Shown: piece by piece, positions 54,289-62,143 of the stretch | Position numbering within the stretch: the stretch's first letter is position 1 | Layout: the number at the start of each line of letters is the position of its first letter | Source: Parapedobacter soli | GTDB taxonomy: Bacteria > Bacteroidota > Bacteroidia > Sphingobacteriales > Sphingobacteriaceae | NCBI RefSeq assembly: GCF_025460835.1 | Contig: NZ_JAMXAY010000030.1 | Coordinates: 1-64,000, forward strand | Direction of reading: 5' to 3' | DNA length: 64,000 nt | The notes under the pieces: model-generated | The model's input: the letters and a program-made list of their open reading frames with translations, nothing else | Databases searched by the model: none | What the model was told of the DNA's origin: nothing | Translations under genes and position numbers: made by a program

Positions 54289-54369
54289 AAGTTTTCTACC
54301 TCCCCAGCGAGCGTAAGTCGGAAGAAATTGCGTTATTTGTGTGAACAACTTTCGATACACGACTCAAAT

Positions 54370-55188
54370 ATGATTAAAGAATTAGAAGGACTTGTGGAAG
54401 ACGCTTGGGAAAACCGGCAGTTTTTGGAGTATAAAGAATACAGGGAAGCGATTGAGACGGTAATTCAACGATTGGATAGCGGCGAACTACGGGTAGCCGA
54501 GCCCATCGGCTCCCGCTGGCATGTGAACGAATGGATTAAAAAGGCCGTCATCCTGTATTTCCCCATCCGCCAAATGGTAGAAGTAGCGGCCGGGCCGTTC
54601 GTATTTCACGACAAAATGAAGTTAAAAACTAACTTTAAAGAGTCGGGTGTGCGCGTAGTCCCCCACGGTATTGCGCGTTACGGGGCCTATTTAGGGCGGG
54701 GCGTCATCATGATGCCGTCGTACGTCAACATCGGCGCATACGTAGATGAAGGCACCATGATCGATACCTGGGCCACCGTAGGGTCGTGTGCACAAATCGG
54801 CAGGCATGTGCACCTTAGTGGCGGCGTGGGTATAGGCGGTGTGTTGGAGCCGATACAGGCTGCTCCTGTAATCATTGAAGACAATGTTTTCGTCGGTTCG
54901 CGGTCTATCGTGGTAGAAGGGGTCCACGTGGGTGCAGAGGCCGTTCTAGGGGCCAATGTGGTACTTACCGGATCGACCAAAATCATCGATGTCAGTGGCC
55001 CGGAACCGATTGAATACAAGGGTGTGGTGCCCGAAAGGTCCGTGGTTATCCCGGGGTCCTATACCAAAACGTTTCCAGCCGGCGCATACCAAGTAAACTG
55101 TGCCTTGATTGTCGGTAAGCGTAAGGAATCGACCGATAAGAAAACATCGCTCAACGATGCGTTGCGCGAGCACAGTGTGGCGGTGTAA
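54370..55188 (+). CDS. dapD: 2,3,4,5-tetrahydropyridine-2,6-dicarboxylate N-succinyltransferase
   Basis: Succinyl-CoA-dependent step of lysine and diaminopimelate synthesis. The 272-residue protein matches DapD in length. Residues 1-100 are the helical N-terminal domain (PIGSRWHVNEWIKKAVILYF) and 105-230 the left-handed beta helix, with GAYVDEGTMIDTWATVGSCA and HLSGGVGIGGVLEP typical of DapD. The ATG at 54370 (MIKELEGLVEDAW) is the family start. It is followed by tsaC after 3 bases, so the two are co-transcribed. Other dap genes are not in the window. Confidence 0.95.
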   Translation: MIKELEGLVEDAWENRQFLEYKEYREAIETVIQRLDSGELRVAEPIGSRWHVNEWIKKAVILYFPIRQMVEVAAGPFVFHDKMKLKTNFKESGVRVVPHGIARYGAYLGRGVIMMPSYVNIGAYVDEGTMIDTWATVGSCAQIGRHVHLSGGVGIGGVLEPIQAAPVIIEDNVFVGSRSIVVEGVHVGAEAVLGANVVLTGSTKIIDVSGPEPIEYKGVVPERSVVIPGSYTKTFPAGAYQVNCALIVGKRKESTDKKTSLNDALREHSVAV

Positions 55189-55191
55189 CAC

Positions 55192-55770
55192 ATGGCTAGC
55201 GAGGTAAAACCCACGGATACCCGCGAGGCGCTCGAAACGCTACGCGCGGGTGGCCTTATCCTCTACCCCACTGATACGATATGGGGCATTGGTTGTGATG
55301 CTACAAACCCTGATGCTGTGGAGCGTGTATTCCGGCTCAAGGGACGTGACCAGGCGAAGAGCCTCATCATTTTGCTCGATAACGAAAACAAGTTGGACGG
55401 TTATGTACGGGAAGTCCCCGATATTGCCTACCAGCTTATTGAATATGCAGAGCGACCACTTACCATCGTTTACTCGGGAGCCAAAAACCTGGCCCCCAAC
55501 CTGCTCGCAGAAGACGGGAGCATCGGTATCCGTATCGTGCGACATCCATTTTGTTCGGTACTGCTCCAGCGGTTCCGCAAGCCTATTGTTTCCACGTCGG
55601 CCAACGTAAGTGGCCTTCCGGCACCGGCCAGCTTCAGTGAGATCGACCCTGCCATATTCGAGGGAGTGGACTACGTGGTGAACTATGGCCAAGATGACCC
55701 GCAGGGAGGGACGGCGTCTACAGTAATGAAGCTCGAACCTAATGGTAGGTTTTCATTTATACGCAGATAA
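55192..55770 (+). CDS. tsaC: Threonylcarbamoyl-AMP synthase (TsaC/YrdC)
   Basis: Makes threonylcarbamoyl-AMP from threonine, bicarbonate and ATP for the tRNA modification t6A. The 192-residue single YrdC domain shows GGLILYPTDTIWGIGCDA near residue 20, the K-R-x(2)-KS-type loop LKGRDQAKSLIILL near 50, and the PIVSTSANVSGLPAP segment near 135. The extra C-terminal Sua5 domain is absent. The partner ATPase TsaE is encoded at 24444. Start ATG 55192 lies 3 bases after dapD. Confidence 0.94.
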   Translation: MASEVKPTDTREALETLRAGGLILYPTDTIWGIGCDATNPDAVERVFRLKGRDQAKSLIILLDNENKLDGYVREVPDIAYQLIEYAERPLTIVYSGAKNLAPNLLAEDGSIGIRIVRHPFCSVLLQRFRKPIVSTSANVSGLPAPASFSEIDPAIFEGVDYVVNYGQDDPQGGTASTVMKLEPNGRFSFIRR

Positions 55771-55806
55771 GACACTAGGAAAGCAATTTATGACAACGAA
55801 TTCAGC

Positions 55807-55814
55807 TAAATTTG
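55807..55814 (+). promoter_or_regulatory. Putative -7 element of the DUF4920-folP pair
   Basis: TAAATTTG fits TAnnTTTG, 32 bases before the ATG at 55847. No clear -33 TTTG at 19 bases. Confidence 0.4.
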
Positions 55815-55846
55815 CCCATCGAGAAGAACTAAAAAAATAGTATGCC

Positions 55847-56326
55847 ATGAAAAAGATAACATCCCTATTTGCCCTGCTTTTTTGCTTCGCTACGGCGGTA
55901 ATGGCTCAAAGCGAAATCCCCCCTGCACTGCCGGGCACGCAATACGGCCAAGCCATTTCCAAAGACGGTTCCATCAGCGTGCAGCAGCTGGAAATTAAAT
56001 TGAATACAGACTCCACCTACAGCGGGAAGATTGAGGGCGAGGTGGTTGAAGTGTGTAAAAAGAAAGGTTGCTTCATCCGTGTAGCCCGGGGTGGCGAAGG
56101 CGACCCGATTTTGGTACGGTTTAAGGATTACGGCTTTTTCATGCCGCAGGATATCGTAGGCAAAACGGTAGTATTGGAGGGCCAGGCGAAAGTGCGGGAG
56201 GTTTCTGTAGCACAGCAACAGCATTTTGCCGAAGATGCCGGTAAAAACGCAGAAGAGGTCGCCAAAATCACCGAGCCCAAATTAGCTATCAACATCATCG
56301 CCGATGGTGTAGTTGTGGTACGATAA
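55847..56326 (+). CDS. Exported DUF4920 protein
   Basis: A 159-residue protein with a signal peptide cleaved after VMAQ (residue about 21). The mature part is a compact OB-like beta domain of the DUF4920 family: YSGKIEGEVVEVCKKKGCFI, VRFKDYGFFMPQDIVGKTVV, LEGQAKVREVS. A pair of cysteines in CKKKGC suggests redox or metal chemistry, but no role is established. The stop overlaps the folP upstream region by one base spacing, so the two form an operon. Confidence 0.85.
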   Translation: MKKITSLFALLFCFATAVMAQSEIPPALPGTQYGQAISKDGSISVQQLEIKLNTDSTYSGKIEGEVVEVCKKKGCFIRVARGGEGDPILVRFKDYGFFMPQDIVGKTVVLEGQAKVREVSVAQQQHFAEDAGKNAEEVAKITEPKLAINIIADGVVVVR

Positions 56327-56327
56327 A

Positions 56328-57134
56328 ATGAATGTACGCGGCCGATTAATCGATCTTTCTGAGCCAAAAGTGATGGGCATATTGAACATCACACCAGATT
56401 CGTTTTACGATGGCGGCCGCCACAACACAGTATCTGCCGCATTGGCACAAGCTGAAAAACTGCTCACTGCGGGGGCCGACATACTCGATATCGGGGCATA
56501 CTCTTCCCGGCCCGGGGCCGCAGATGTGAGTGCAGCAGAAGAGTCCGCCCGATTGCTACCCGTAATCGAGGCGATTACCACCCGATTTCCCGAAGCCGTT
56601 CTTTCTATCGATACATTCAGAGCCGATGTAGCACGCGCCTGCATGGCTGCCGGGGCACACATCGTCAACGATATTTCCGGAGGCACCCTCGACAGTGGGA
56701 TGTTCGCCACCGTCGCCGAGCTGCAGGTACCTTATATCCTCATGCATATGCGAGGCACCCCCGACACGATGCAGCAACTGACGGATTACGACGACATCAT
56801 CAACGATGTGAGCACATTTTTTGGCAAACAAGTGGCAGCGCTACGCCAATTGGGCGTACGAGATATCATCCTCGACCCTGGGTTTGGGTTTGCCAAAACG
56901 TTGGAGCAGAATTACGAGCTGCTACATGGGCTAGAAGCATTGCATGTGCACGGGTTACCTATACTCGGCGCCATCTCCCGCAAATCTATGATTTACAGGA
57001 AGCTGGGCATCAAACCGGATACTGCCTTAAACGGCACTACGGTACTCAACACCGTACTGCTGATGAAAGGGGTGCAGCTCCTGCGGGTGCACGACGTGGA
57101 AGCCGCCAAGGAGGCCATCGCTTTGCTCCGGTAG
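56328..57134 (+). CDS. folP: Dihydropteroate synthase
   Basis: Joins dihydropterin pyrophosphate and p-aminobenzoate in folate synthesis; the target of sulfonamides. The 268-residue TIM barrel has VMGILNITPDSFYDGG near residue 16, DIGAYSSRPGA near 52, the pterin-binding IVNDISGGTLD near 105 and IILDPGFGFAKT near 184. ATG 56328 directly follows the upstream stop codon. It is convergent with metG, 35 bases away. In many Bacteroidota folP neighbours cdaA; here cdaA is at 1109. Confidence 0.95.
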   Translation: MNVRGRLIDLSEPKVMGILNITPDSFYDGGRHNTVSAALAQAEKLLTAGADILDIGAYSSRPGAADVSAAEESARLLPVIEAITTRFPEAVLSIDTFRADVARACMAAGAHIVNDISGGTLDSGMFATVAELQVPYILMHMRGTPDTMQQLTDYDDIINDVSTFFGKQVAALRQLGVRDIILDPGFGFAKTLEQNYELLHGLEALHVHGLPILGAISRKSMIYRKLGIKPDTALNGTTVLNTVLLMKGVQLLRVHDVEAAKEAIALLR

Positions 57135-57137
57135 GCC

Positions 57138-57165
57138 ACTATTGCCCAATAGGTATCGTGCCCAA
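57138..57165. repeat. Short direct repeat between folP and metG
   Basis: GCCCAATAGG occurs twice, 16 bases apart, in the 35-base spacer between the two convergent stop codons. The meaning is unclear; no hairpin terminator is seen there. Confidence 0.4.
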
Positions 57166-57169
57166 TAGG

Positions 57170-59245
57170 CTATCGGATTACGCTACCCGTCCGCATAGCC
57201 GATTGCGGCGACACAAATTCGAGCCGACCGTCCGGGGCCTCGGCCATCAGAATCATTCCCTGAGATACGATTCCCTTGATTTTACGGGGCTCCAAGTTGA
57301 CCAGAATAGCCACCTGTTTACCTATGATTTCTTCCGGGGCAAAGAATTCGGCAATACCGGATACAACAGTTCGCTGGTCGATACCGGTGTCTATGCTAAG
57401 CTTGAGCAATTTCTTGGTTTTCGCCACCTTTTCCGCTGCCAGGATTTCACCTGTCCGGATATCCATTTTCACGAAATCCTCAAACTCGATCGGGTCCTTT
57501 GCATCGACCAATTCGACTGTGGGTTCTTTGCTATCGATTACAGCTGTCGACAATTTGGCGAGCTGGGCCGTTATCTGGTCATCAGTAATCTTTTCAAAAA
57601 GCAGCTGTGCTTCTCCGAGCTGGTGGCCTGCCGGCAGCAATGTACTATTACCTGCCTGTTCCCAGTCGCACTTATCCAAGCGCAGCATTTCCGTCATTTT
57701 ACGAGCCGTAAACGGAAGGAACGGCTGCGCAAGCACCGCTAAGTTGGCCGCAATCTGCAAGCCGACATTCAGCACCGTCTTCACGCGCTCTTCATCTGTT
57801 TTGATTACTTTCCAAGGCTCGGCATCGGCCAGGTACTTATTGCCCAGTCTCGCTACGTTCATGAATTGTGCCAGTGCCTCGCGGAAGCGGAAGTGGGTGA
57901 TCGATGCAGCAATATGTTTCGGGTATCGCTCCAGTTCGGAAAAAATAAAACGGTCTGTATCGGTCAACCCCCCGGCGGGCATCACTTTTCCTTCGAAATA
58001 TTTGTGGGAAAGCACCAATACACGGTTGATGAAATTCCCAAAAATGGCAACGAGTTCATTATTTACGCGGGCCTGGAAGTCGCGCCATGTAAATTCGCTG
58101 TCCGATGTCTCGGGCAGTATAGACGTGAGTACATACCGCAGCTCGTCCTGTTTACCCGGAAACTCCTCGAGGTATTCATGCAACCAGACAGCATGGTTGC
58201 GTGAGGTGGACAACTTATCCCCTTCGAGGTTAAGGAACTCATTGGCCGGGACATTCTCCGGCAGGATGTATTCGCCATGCGCATGGAGGATGCTTGGGAA
58301 CGTGATGCAGTGGAATACGATATTGTCTTTGCCGATAAAGTGGATCAGGCATGAGTCATCAGCAGGGTCGGCCTGCTTTTTCCAGTACTTTTCCCAGTCG
58401 TTCCCCGTATCCAGTGCCCATTGTTTGGTTGCCGAGATGTAGCCGATGGGTGCATCCAGCCATACGTAAAGCTTCTTGCCCTTTGCCTCTTCGAGGGGCA
58501 CATCTACTCCCCAATCCAGATCGCGCGTCATCGACCGGGGCTGCAAGCCAGATTTGAGCCACGAGCGGCACTGCCCGTAAACATTGGGTTTTAGTACGTC
58601 TTTCTTCCCCTCAAGCAGCCATTTCTCCAGCCATGGCTGGTATTTGTCTAATGGCAAATACCAGTGCTTAGTTTCACGGAGTACCGGTGGTTTCCTACTT
58701 AGCGTAGACACCGGATTGATCAGGTCGGTAGGATTGAGCGAGGTGCCGCACTTCTCACACTGGTCGCCATAGGCCCCTTCATTCTTGCAATTAGGGCATA
58801 TACCTGTGATATATCTATCCGCCAAGAATTGGTGGTATTCCTCGTCATAATACTGCTCGGTCACCTGTTCGACGAATTCTCCCTTTTCGTATAAATTGAG
58901 GAAAAACTCTTGCGAAAGTTCGTGGTGTATCCGCTCAGACGTTCGGTGGTATATATCGAACGAGATACCGAACTGCGCGAAGCTTTCCTTAATTTGCGCG
59001 TGGTACCGATCAATGATTGCTTGGGGTGTCGTGCCGTCTTTTTTCGCCTTGATGGTGATGGCTGCGCCATGTTCGTCTGACCCTCCCACATATACCACGT
59101 CTCGATTATTGAGCCGAAGGAAACGCACGTAAATATCAGCGGGAACATAGGCACCAGCCAAGTGCCCGATATGCAGTGGGCCGTTTGCGTAGGGAAGCGC
59201 CGACGTAATTGTATAACGTTTAAAAGGTAAGTCTATATTACTCAA
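57170..59245 (-). CDS. metG: Methionyl-tRNA synthetase with C-terminal tRNA-binding domain
   Basis: A 691-residue class I synthetase. HIGH motif [14 protein letters not shown] near residue 20; one zinc knuckle [17 protein letters not shown] at about 150-166; KMSKS equivalent DKLSTSRN near residue 335, the Bacteroidota variant. Anticodon-binding helices span about 400-550. The last 105 residues are an OB-fold Trbp111-like tRNA-binding domain ([26 protein letters not shown]), which dimerises the enzyme. Start ATG 59245; the tRNA-Glu gene is divergent. Confidence 0.97.
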   Translation of the reverse strand: MSNIDLPFKRYTITSALPYANGPLHIGHLAGAYVPADIYVRFLRLNNRDVVYVGGSDEHGAAITIKAKKDGTTPQAIIDRYHAQIKESFAQFGISFDIYHRTSERIHHELSQEFFLNLYEKGEFVEQVTEQYYDEEYHQFLADRYITGICPNCKNEGAYGDQCEKCGTSLNPTDLINPVSTLSRKPPVLRETKHWYLPLDKYQPWLEKWLLEGKKDVLKPNVYGQCRSWLKSGLQPRSMTRDLDWGVDVPLEEAKGKKLYVWLDAPIGYISATKQWALDTGNDWEKYWKKQADPADDSCLIHFIGKDNIVFHCITFPSILHAHGEYILPENVPANEFLNLEGDKLSTSRNHAVWLHEYLEEFPGKQDELRYVLTSILPETSDSEFTWRDFQARVNNELVAIFGNFINRVLVLSHKYFEGKVMPAGGLTDTDRFIFSELERYPKHIAASITHFRFREALAQFMNVARLGNKYLADAEPWKVIKTDEERVKTVLNVGLQIAANLAVLAQPFLPFTARKMTEMLRLDKCDWEQAGNSTLLPAGHQLGEAQLLFEKITDDQITAQLAKLSTAVIDSKEPTVELVDAKDPIEFEDFVKMDIRTGEILAAEKVAKTKKLLKLSIDTGIDQRTVVSGIAEFFAPEEIIGKQVAILVNLEPRKIKGIVSQGMILMAEAPDGRLEFVSPQSAMRTGSVIR

Positions 59246-59317
59246 TGTATATCAGTTATTTAGCAGGGAAGAAATTCGATTTCACCGAAATATAAACCCC
59301 AATGTTTGCAATTAGGG

Positions 59318-59325
59318 CAAAGATA
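59318..59325 (-). promoter_or_regulatory. Putative -7 element of metG
   Basis: TATCTTTG on the minus strand matches TAnnTTTG, 72 bases before the ATG. The best -33 at 19 bases is TGTT, a weak match. Confidence 0.4.
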
Positions 59326-59414
59326 AATGAAATTGCGCGGAATTAACAGCGGGTTAGGCAAAATCGCGAATCAAAAAATGGCTACACAAATCGACACTAA
59401 TTTTCTATATTTTT

Positions 59415-59445
59415 TTTGGAACGAATAGAAATACTTCTATCTTTG
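59415..59445 (+). promoter_or_regulatory. Consensus promoter of tRNA-Glu
   Basis: TTTG (59415-59418), exactly 19 bases, then TATCTTTG (59438-59445). Both boxes and spacing fit the Bacteroidota housekeeping consensus. It is the best promoter in the window, 41 bases before the mature tRNA. Confidence 0.8.
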
Positions 59446-59486
59446 CAGACCGAAAAACAGTAATATGTTTTTCAAAATTAAAAAAA

Positions 59487-59558
59487 GGCCCGTTCGTCTA
59501 GGGGTTAGGACGCAAGATTTTCATTCTTGAAACAGGGGTTCGATTCCCCTACGGGCTA
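59487..59558 (+). tRNA. tRNA-Glu (anticodon TTC)
   Basis: A 72-base tRNA in full cloverleaf. The acceptor arms GGCCCGT and ACGGGCT pair with a terminal G-U. The anticodon arm is CAAGA-TTTTCAT-TCTTG, with TTC at loop positions 34-36. The T arm holds GGTTCGATTCC. The discriminator base is A, and CCA is not encoded (ACA follows). The matching synthetase gltX is at 6415. A tyrosine recombinase gene lies 314 bases downstream, so the 3' end of this tRNA is the likely integration site. Confidence 0.95.
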
Positions 59559-59581
59559 CACATCTTGAAGTCAAAACATAC

Positions 59582-59618
59582 AAAAGCCTGCAAATTAAAC
59601 GTTTGCAGGCTTTTTGTT
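59582..59618 (+). terminator. Intrinsic terminator after tRNA-Glu
   Basis: AAAAGCCTGCAAA (59582-59594) pairs with TTTGCAGGCTTTT (59602-59614) around a 7-base loop, followed by TGTTTTTT. A 13-bp stem with a T tract is a canonical terminator. Confidence 0.85.
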
Positions 59619-59658
59619 TTTTACAGCATCCTGATTCATTCAATTATTCACATAAAAA

Positions 59659-59705
59659 CAGTGAGTAATTCAGTGAGTCAATTCCCCGCATACCTTTACT
59701 CACTG
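59659..59705. repeat. Repeated octamer CAGTGAGT, possible integrase arm sites
   Basis: Two direct copies 12 bases apart (59659-59666, 59671-59678) and one inverted copy (59698-59705). Their position between the tRNA and the integrase fits arm-type recombinase binding sites, but this is inference. Confidence 0.4.
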
Positions 59706-59735
59706 AAAACGTTGTAAATAATTGTAAAACAACGT

Positions 59736-59750
59736 GTTCAATCATTGAAC
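59736..59750. repeat. GTTCAAT-C-ATTGAAC palindrome
   Basis: A perfect 7-bp dyad with a single central base, 123 bases before the integrase ATG. The form suits a dimeric repressor or excision factor. Confidence 0.45.
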
Positions 59751-59823
59751 ATCTTGACTGCCGTACGCTGCAAGGCTAATTTGCACCACTTAAATTTTGC
59801 CTTTCAGTGGCGGTGCAGAGCTC

Positions 59824-59840
59824 GTCCCGAAGCTCGGGAC
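59824..59840. repeat. GTCCCGA-AGC-TCGGGAC hairpin before the integrase
   Basis: A 7-bp stem with a 3-base loop, followed by TTGGTTTTGTTT. It could terminate read-through from the chromosome into the integrase gene. The arms equal those at 4385-4402. Confidence 0.5.
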
Positions 59841-59872
59841 TTGGTTTTGTTTCACTTAAATGATGTGTTATC

Positions 59873-61090
59873 ATGAGTACGAATTATTCCTTGCTCTTCT
59901 ACTTGAAGAAACCAAAAAACTATGCTGTTGGTGCAAAACCCATTTACATGCGTATCACCGTGGCCGGTGAACCCAAGGAAATATCCACTGGCCGCGAATG
60001 CGACCCCGTACGCTGGAATGCCAAGGCCAACCGTGCCAAGGGCACCAAAGAGGACATCCGTGGCCTGAACGCCTACCTCGACATGCTGGAGCGAAAGGTG
60101 GCTGATGCCCACCTCCAACTCTTAAAGGACGGCGCGGAAATCACCGCCGAATCGCTGAAACTGAAATTCCTCGGCAAGGACGTGCAACGACGGTATTTGA
60201 TGGAAACGTTTACCGAACACAACCGGAAGATGGAAGCGTTGCTTGGGAAAGGCTTTAAACCCAACACGCTGAAAGGCTACAATACATCTGTTGCACACCT
60301 GACCTCCTATTTGGAAAAATGCCATGGTGAAACGGACATCGACATCCGGCGCATCGACCATGCGTTCATCATAGGCTATGAGTTTTTCCTCCGCTCTGAC
60401 ATGGGATGTAGTGCGGTGTCGGCGGCCAAGTACATGAAGCACCTGCGTAAAATCATAAACCAGTGTCTTGCACACCGATGGATTACGGAAAACCCCTTTG
60501 CGTTCTACAAAACGAAAGCCAAGCCAAGGGAAAAGGAATTCCTAACACCGGATGAATTGGACAGGATAGCCATTAGGGAATTCAGAATACCAAGGCTGGC
60601 ACATGTGCGTGATATCTTCGTGTTCTGCTGCTATACGGGGCTGTCATACGCCGATGTAAGGAAACTGCAAAAGACGGACATTGCAAAGGGAATTGACGGT
60701 AGACTGTGGGTGTTGACCAGCCGGGAGAAAACGGAAACTCCCTCCAACATCCCGCTGCTGCCACAGGCCTTGGAAATCATCGGGGGCTATGCGGACTATC
60801 CCCCATGCGTGGCAAAGGGGCTGGTACTTCCGGTGTTGAGCAACCAAAAGATGAACAGCTACCTGAAAGAGATTGCCGACCTGTGCGGCATCACCAAAAA
60901 GCTGACATTCCACATGGCACGGCACACATTCGCCACCACGGTGACATTGGCCAACAGCGTGCCTATCGAAACGGTTTCCAAAATGCTGGGACATACCAAT
61001 ATCAAAACTACCCAGCACTATGCCAAGCTACTGGACACGCGGATTGGCAGCGATATGGAGGCCTTACAGAAGCGGCTGGCCGGAATGTGA
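59873..61090 (+). CDS. Tyrosine recombinase (integrase) of an integrative element
   Basis: A 405-residue integrase of the Bacteroidota conjugative-transposon type. The N-terminal arm-binding domain covers residues about 1-90 (YSLLFYLKKPKN), the SAM-like core-binding domain 100-205, and the catalytic domain 215-400. Catalytic residues: HxxR in HMARHTFATT near residue 345, His in MLGHTNI and Tyr in TTQHYAKL near residue 383. The first catalytic Arg is replaced by Ser in YTGLSYAD, as in the CTnDOT integrase. It directs integration next to tRNA-Glu. Confidence 0.93.
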   Translation: MSTNYSLLFYLKKPKNYAVGAKPIYMRITVAGEPKEISTGRECDPVRWNAKANRAKGTKEDIRGLNAYLDMLERKVADAHLQLLKDGAEITAESLKLKFLGKDVQRRYLMETFTEHNRKMEALLGKGFKPNTLKGYNTSVAHLTSYLEKCHGETDIDIRRIDHAFIIGYEFFLRSDMGCSAVSAAKYMKHLRKIINQCLAHRWITENPFAFYKTKAKPREKEFLTPDELDRIAIREFRIPRLAHVRDIFVFCCYTGLSYADVRKLQKTDIAKGIDGRLWVLTSREKTETPSNIPLLPQALEIIGGYADYPPCVAKGLVLPVLSNQKMNSYLKEIADLCGITKKLTFHMARHTFATTVTLANSVPIETVSKMLGHTNIKTTQHYAKLLDTRIGSDMEALQKRLAGM

Positions 61091-61134
61091 TTGGTAACGG
61101 CACCCATTGATTTAACAACGTTTGACTAAAACAG

Positions 61135-61142
61135 TATATTTG
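61135..61142 (+). promoter_or_regulatory. Putative -7 element of the nuclease gene
   Basis: TATATTTG fits TAnnTTTG and is followed by ACC and the ATG at 61146, so a leaderless transcript is implied. The -33 box is not evident at 19 bases. Confidence 0.4.
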
Positions 61143-61145
61143 ACC

Positions 61146-62033
61146 ATGGCAAAAACAGAAAAACCTACCGTAAAGAAGTACATAGACCCGTTGACCGACT
61201 TCGGTTTCAAAAGGCTCTTTGGGAGCGAACCCAACAAGGATTTGCTGATTGACTTCCTCAATGGTGTGTTCCGCGGACGGAAACACATCGCGGATCTGGT
61301 ATACAACAAAAACGAGCATCCCGGCGAAACGGTAAATGAGGGTGGTGCCATATTCGACCTTACCTGTACCGGAAATGACGGGGAACAATTCATCATCGAG
61401 GTGCAACGGGGAAAACAGGGTAACTTCAAGCAGCGGGCAATCTTCTATACCAGTCGCCTGGTCACCGAACAGGCTCCCAAAGGAAAGCGTTCGGAATGGG
61501 CGTATAACGTGAAAGAAGTGTACCTTATCGCGCTCTTGGAAGATTTCTCGCTGGATAATATTGAAAGTGATGGTGGTTTTCTGCATGATATTTGCCTGAG
61601 CAACAGGGAGACAGGCAAAGTTTTTTATGAGGGGCTGGGGTATATATTCATTGAATTGATTAAATTTGTAAAAACGGAAGCGGAACTGGATACCGACCTT
61701 GACAAATGGCTCTATGTTTTGAAGAACATGAGCAGCATGAATAAGATTCCGGTATATCTGCGCAAACCGATTTTTGAAAAACTGTTTAACATTGCTGAAT
61801 ACAGCAATCTGACAAAGGAGGAAAAGACCATGTACGATACAAGTCTGAAACGCAAATGGGATAACAAAGCTGTGTTGGACTATGCAGTAAATGAGGCGGC
61901 AAAGGAAGCAGCAAAGGAGGCCAAACAAGAAGAAAAAATGGAAATTGCCCGTGAAATGAAAATGGACGGCATTTCCGTTGAGCAGATTGCCAAATTTACC
62001 AAGCTGTCCATCGAGAAAATCGAAAAGCTTTAA
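61146..62033 (+). CDS. Rpn-family PD-(D/E)XK nuclease (putative transposase-like)
   Basis: A 295-residue protein of the recombination-promoting nuclease/PD-(D/E)XK transposase-like family. It starts with the family mark YIDPLTDFGFKRLFG at residues 12-26. The nuclease core has the Asp in AIFDLTCTG near residue 70 and the Glu-x-Gln in FIIEVQRG near residue 82. The C-terminal 60 residues are a charged helix (EAAKEAAKEAKQEEK) and an HTH-like end (GISVEQIAKFTKLS). Start ATG 61146; a longer version would begin at a TTG. It is likely cargo of the element. GC content is lower than that of the flanking mobilisation genes. Confidence 0.85.
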   Translation: MAKTEKPTVKKYIDPLTDFGFKRLFGSEPNKDLLIDFLNGVFRGRKHIADLVYNKNEHPGETVNEGGAIFDLTCTGNDGEQFIIEVQRGKQGNFKQRAIFYTSRLVTEQAPKGKRSEWAYNVKEVYLIALLEDFSLDNIESDGGFLHDICLSNRETGKVFYEGLGYIFIELIKFVKTEAELDTDLDKWLYVLKNMSSMNKIPVYLRKPIFEKLFNIAEYSNLTKEEKTMYDTSLKRKWDNKAVLDYAVNEAAKEAAKEAKQEEKMEIAREMKMDGISVEQIAKFTKLSIEKIEKL

Positions 62034-62056
62034 CAGAACGCTCACCATTATAGAGT

Positions 62057-62084
62057 AAGCCATCCCAAAACGGATGGCTTTTTT
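62057..62084 (+). terminator. Intrinsic terminator after the nuclease gene
   Basis: AAGCCATCC (62057-62065) pairs with GGATGGCTT (62072-62080) around a 6-base loop and is followed by TTTT. The stop codon is 24 bases upstream. Confidence 0.85.
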
Positions 62085-62143
62085 CGTATCCCCCCACCCC
62101 TTGTACGCACCAAGGCATTTTCACCGCTTAGGCCACCGAACGC

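Larger units (their letters stand above)
59623..59872. other. Left end of the integrative element (repeat-rich spacer)
   Basis: Between the tRNA terminator and the integrase lie CAGTGAGT twice (59659, 59671), its inverted copy ACTCACTG (59698), the palindrome GTTCAAT-C-ATTGAAC (59736-59750) and the hairpin GTCCCGA-AGC-TCGGGAC (59824-59840). Such clusters are typical of recombinase arm sites and of excision-control regions. No ORF is convincing. Confidence 0.5.

Noticed and set aside
57138-57165. Direct repeat read as the start of a CRISPR-like array
   Set aside because: Only two 10-base copies with a 6-base gap; no spacers and no cas genes.
57276-58442. 388-residue open frame antisense to metG
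   Set aside because: Serine/arginine-rich, no motifs, entirely inside a well-supported synthetase gene.
61008-62063. 351-residue open frame antisense to the whole nuclease gene
   Set aside because: Its composition (long Phe/His/Leu runs) is that of a mirror frame, it has no domain or start context, and the sense gene has clear family motifs.
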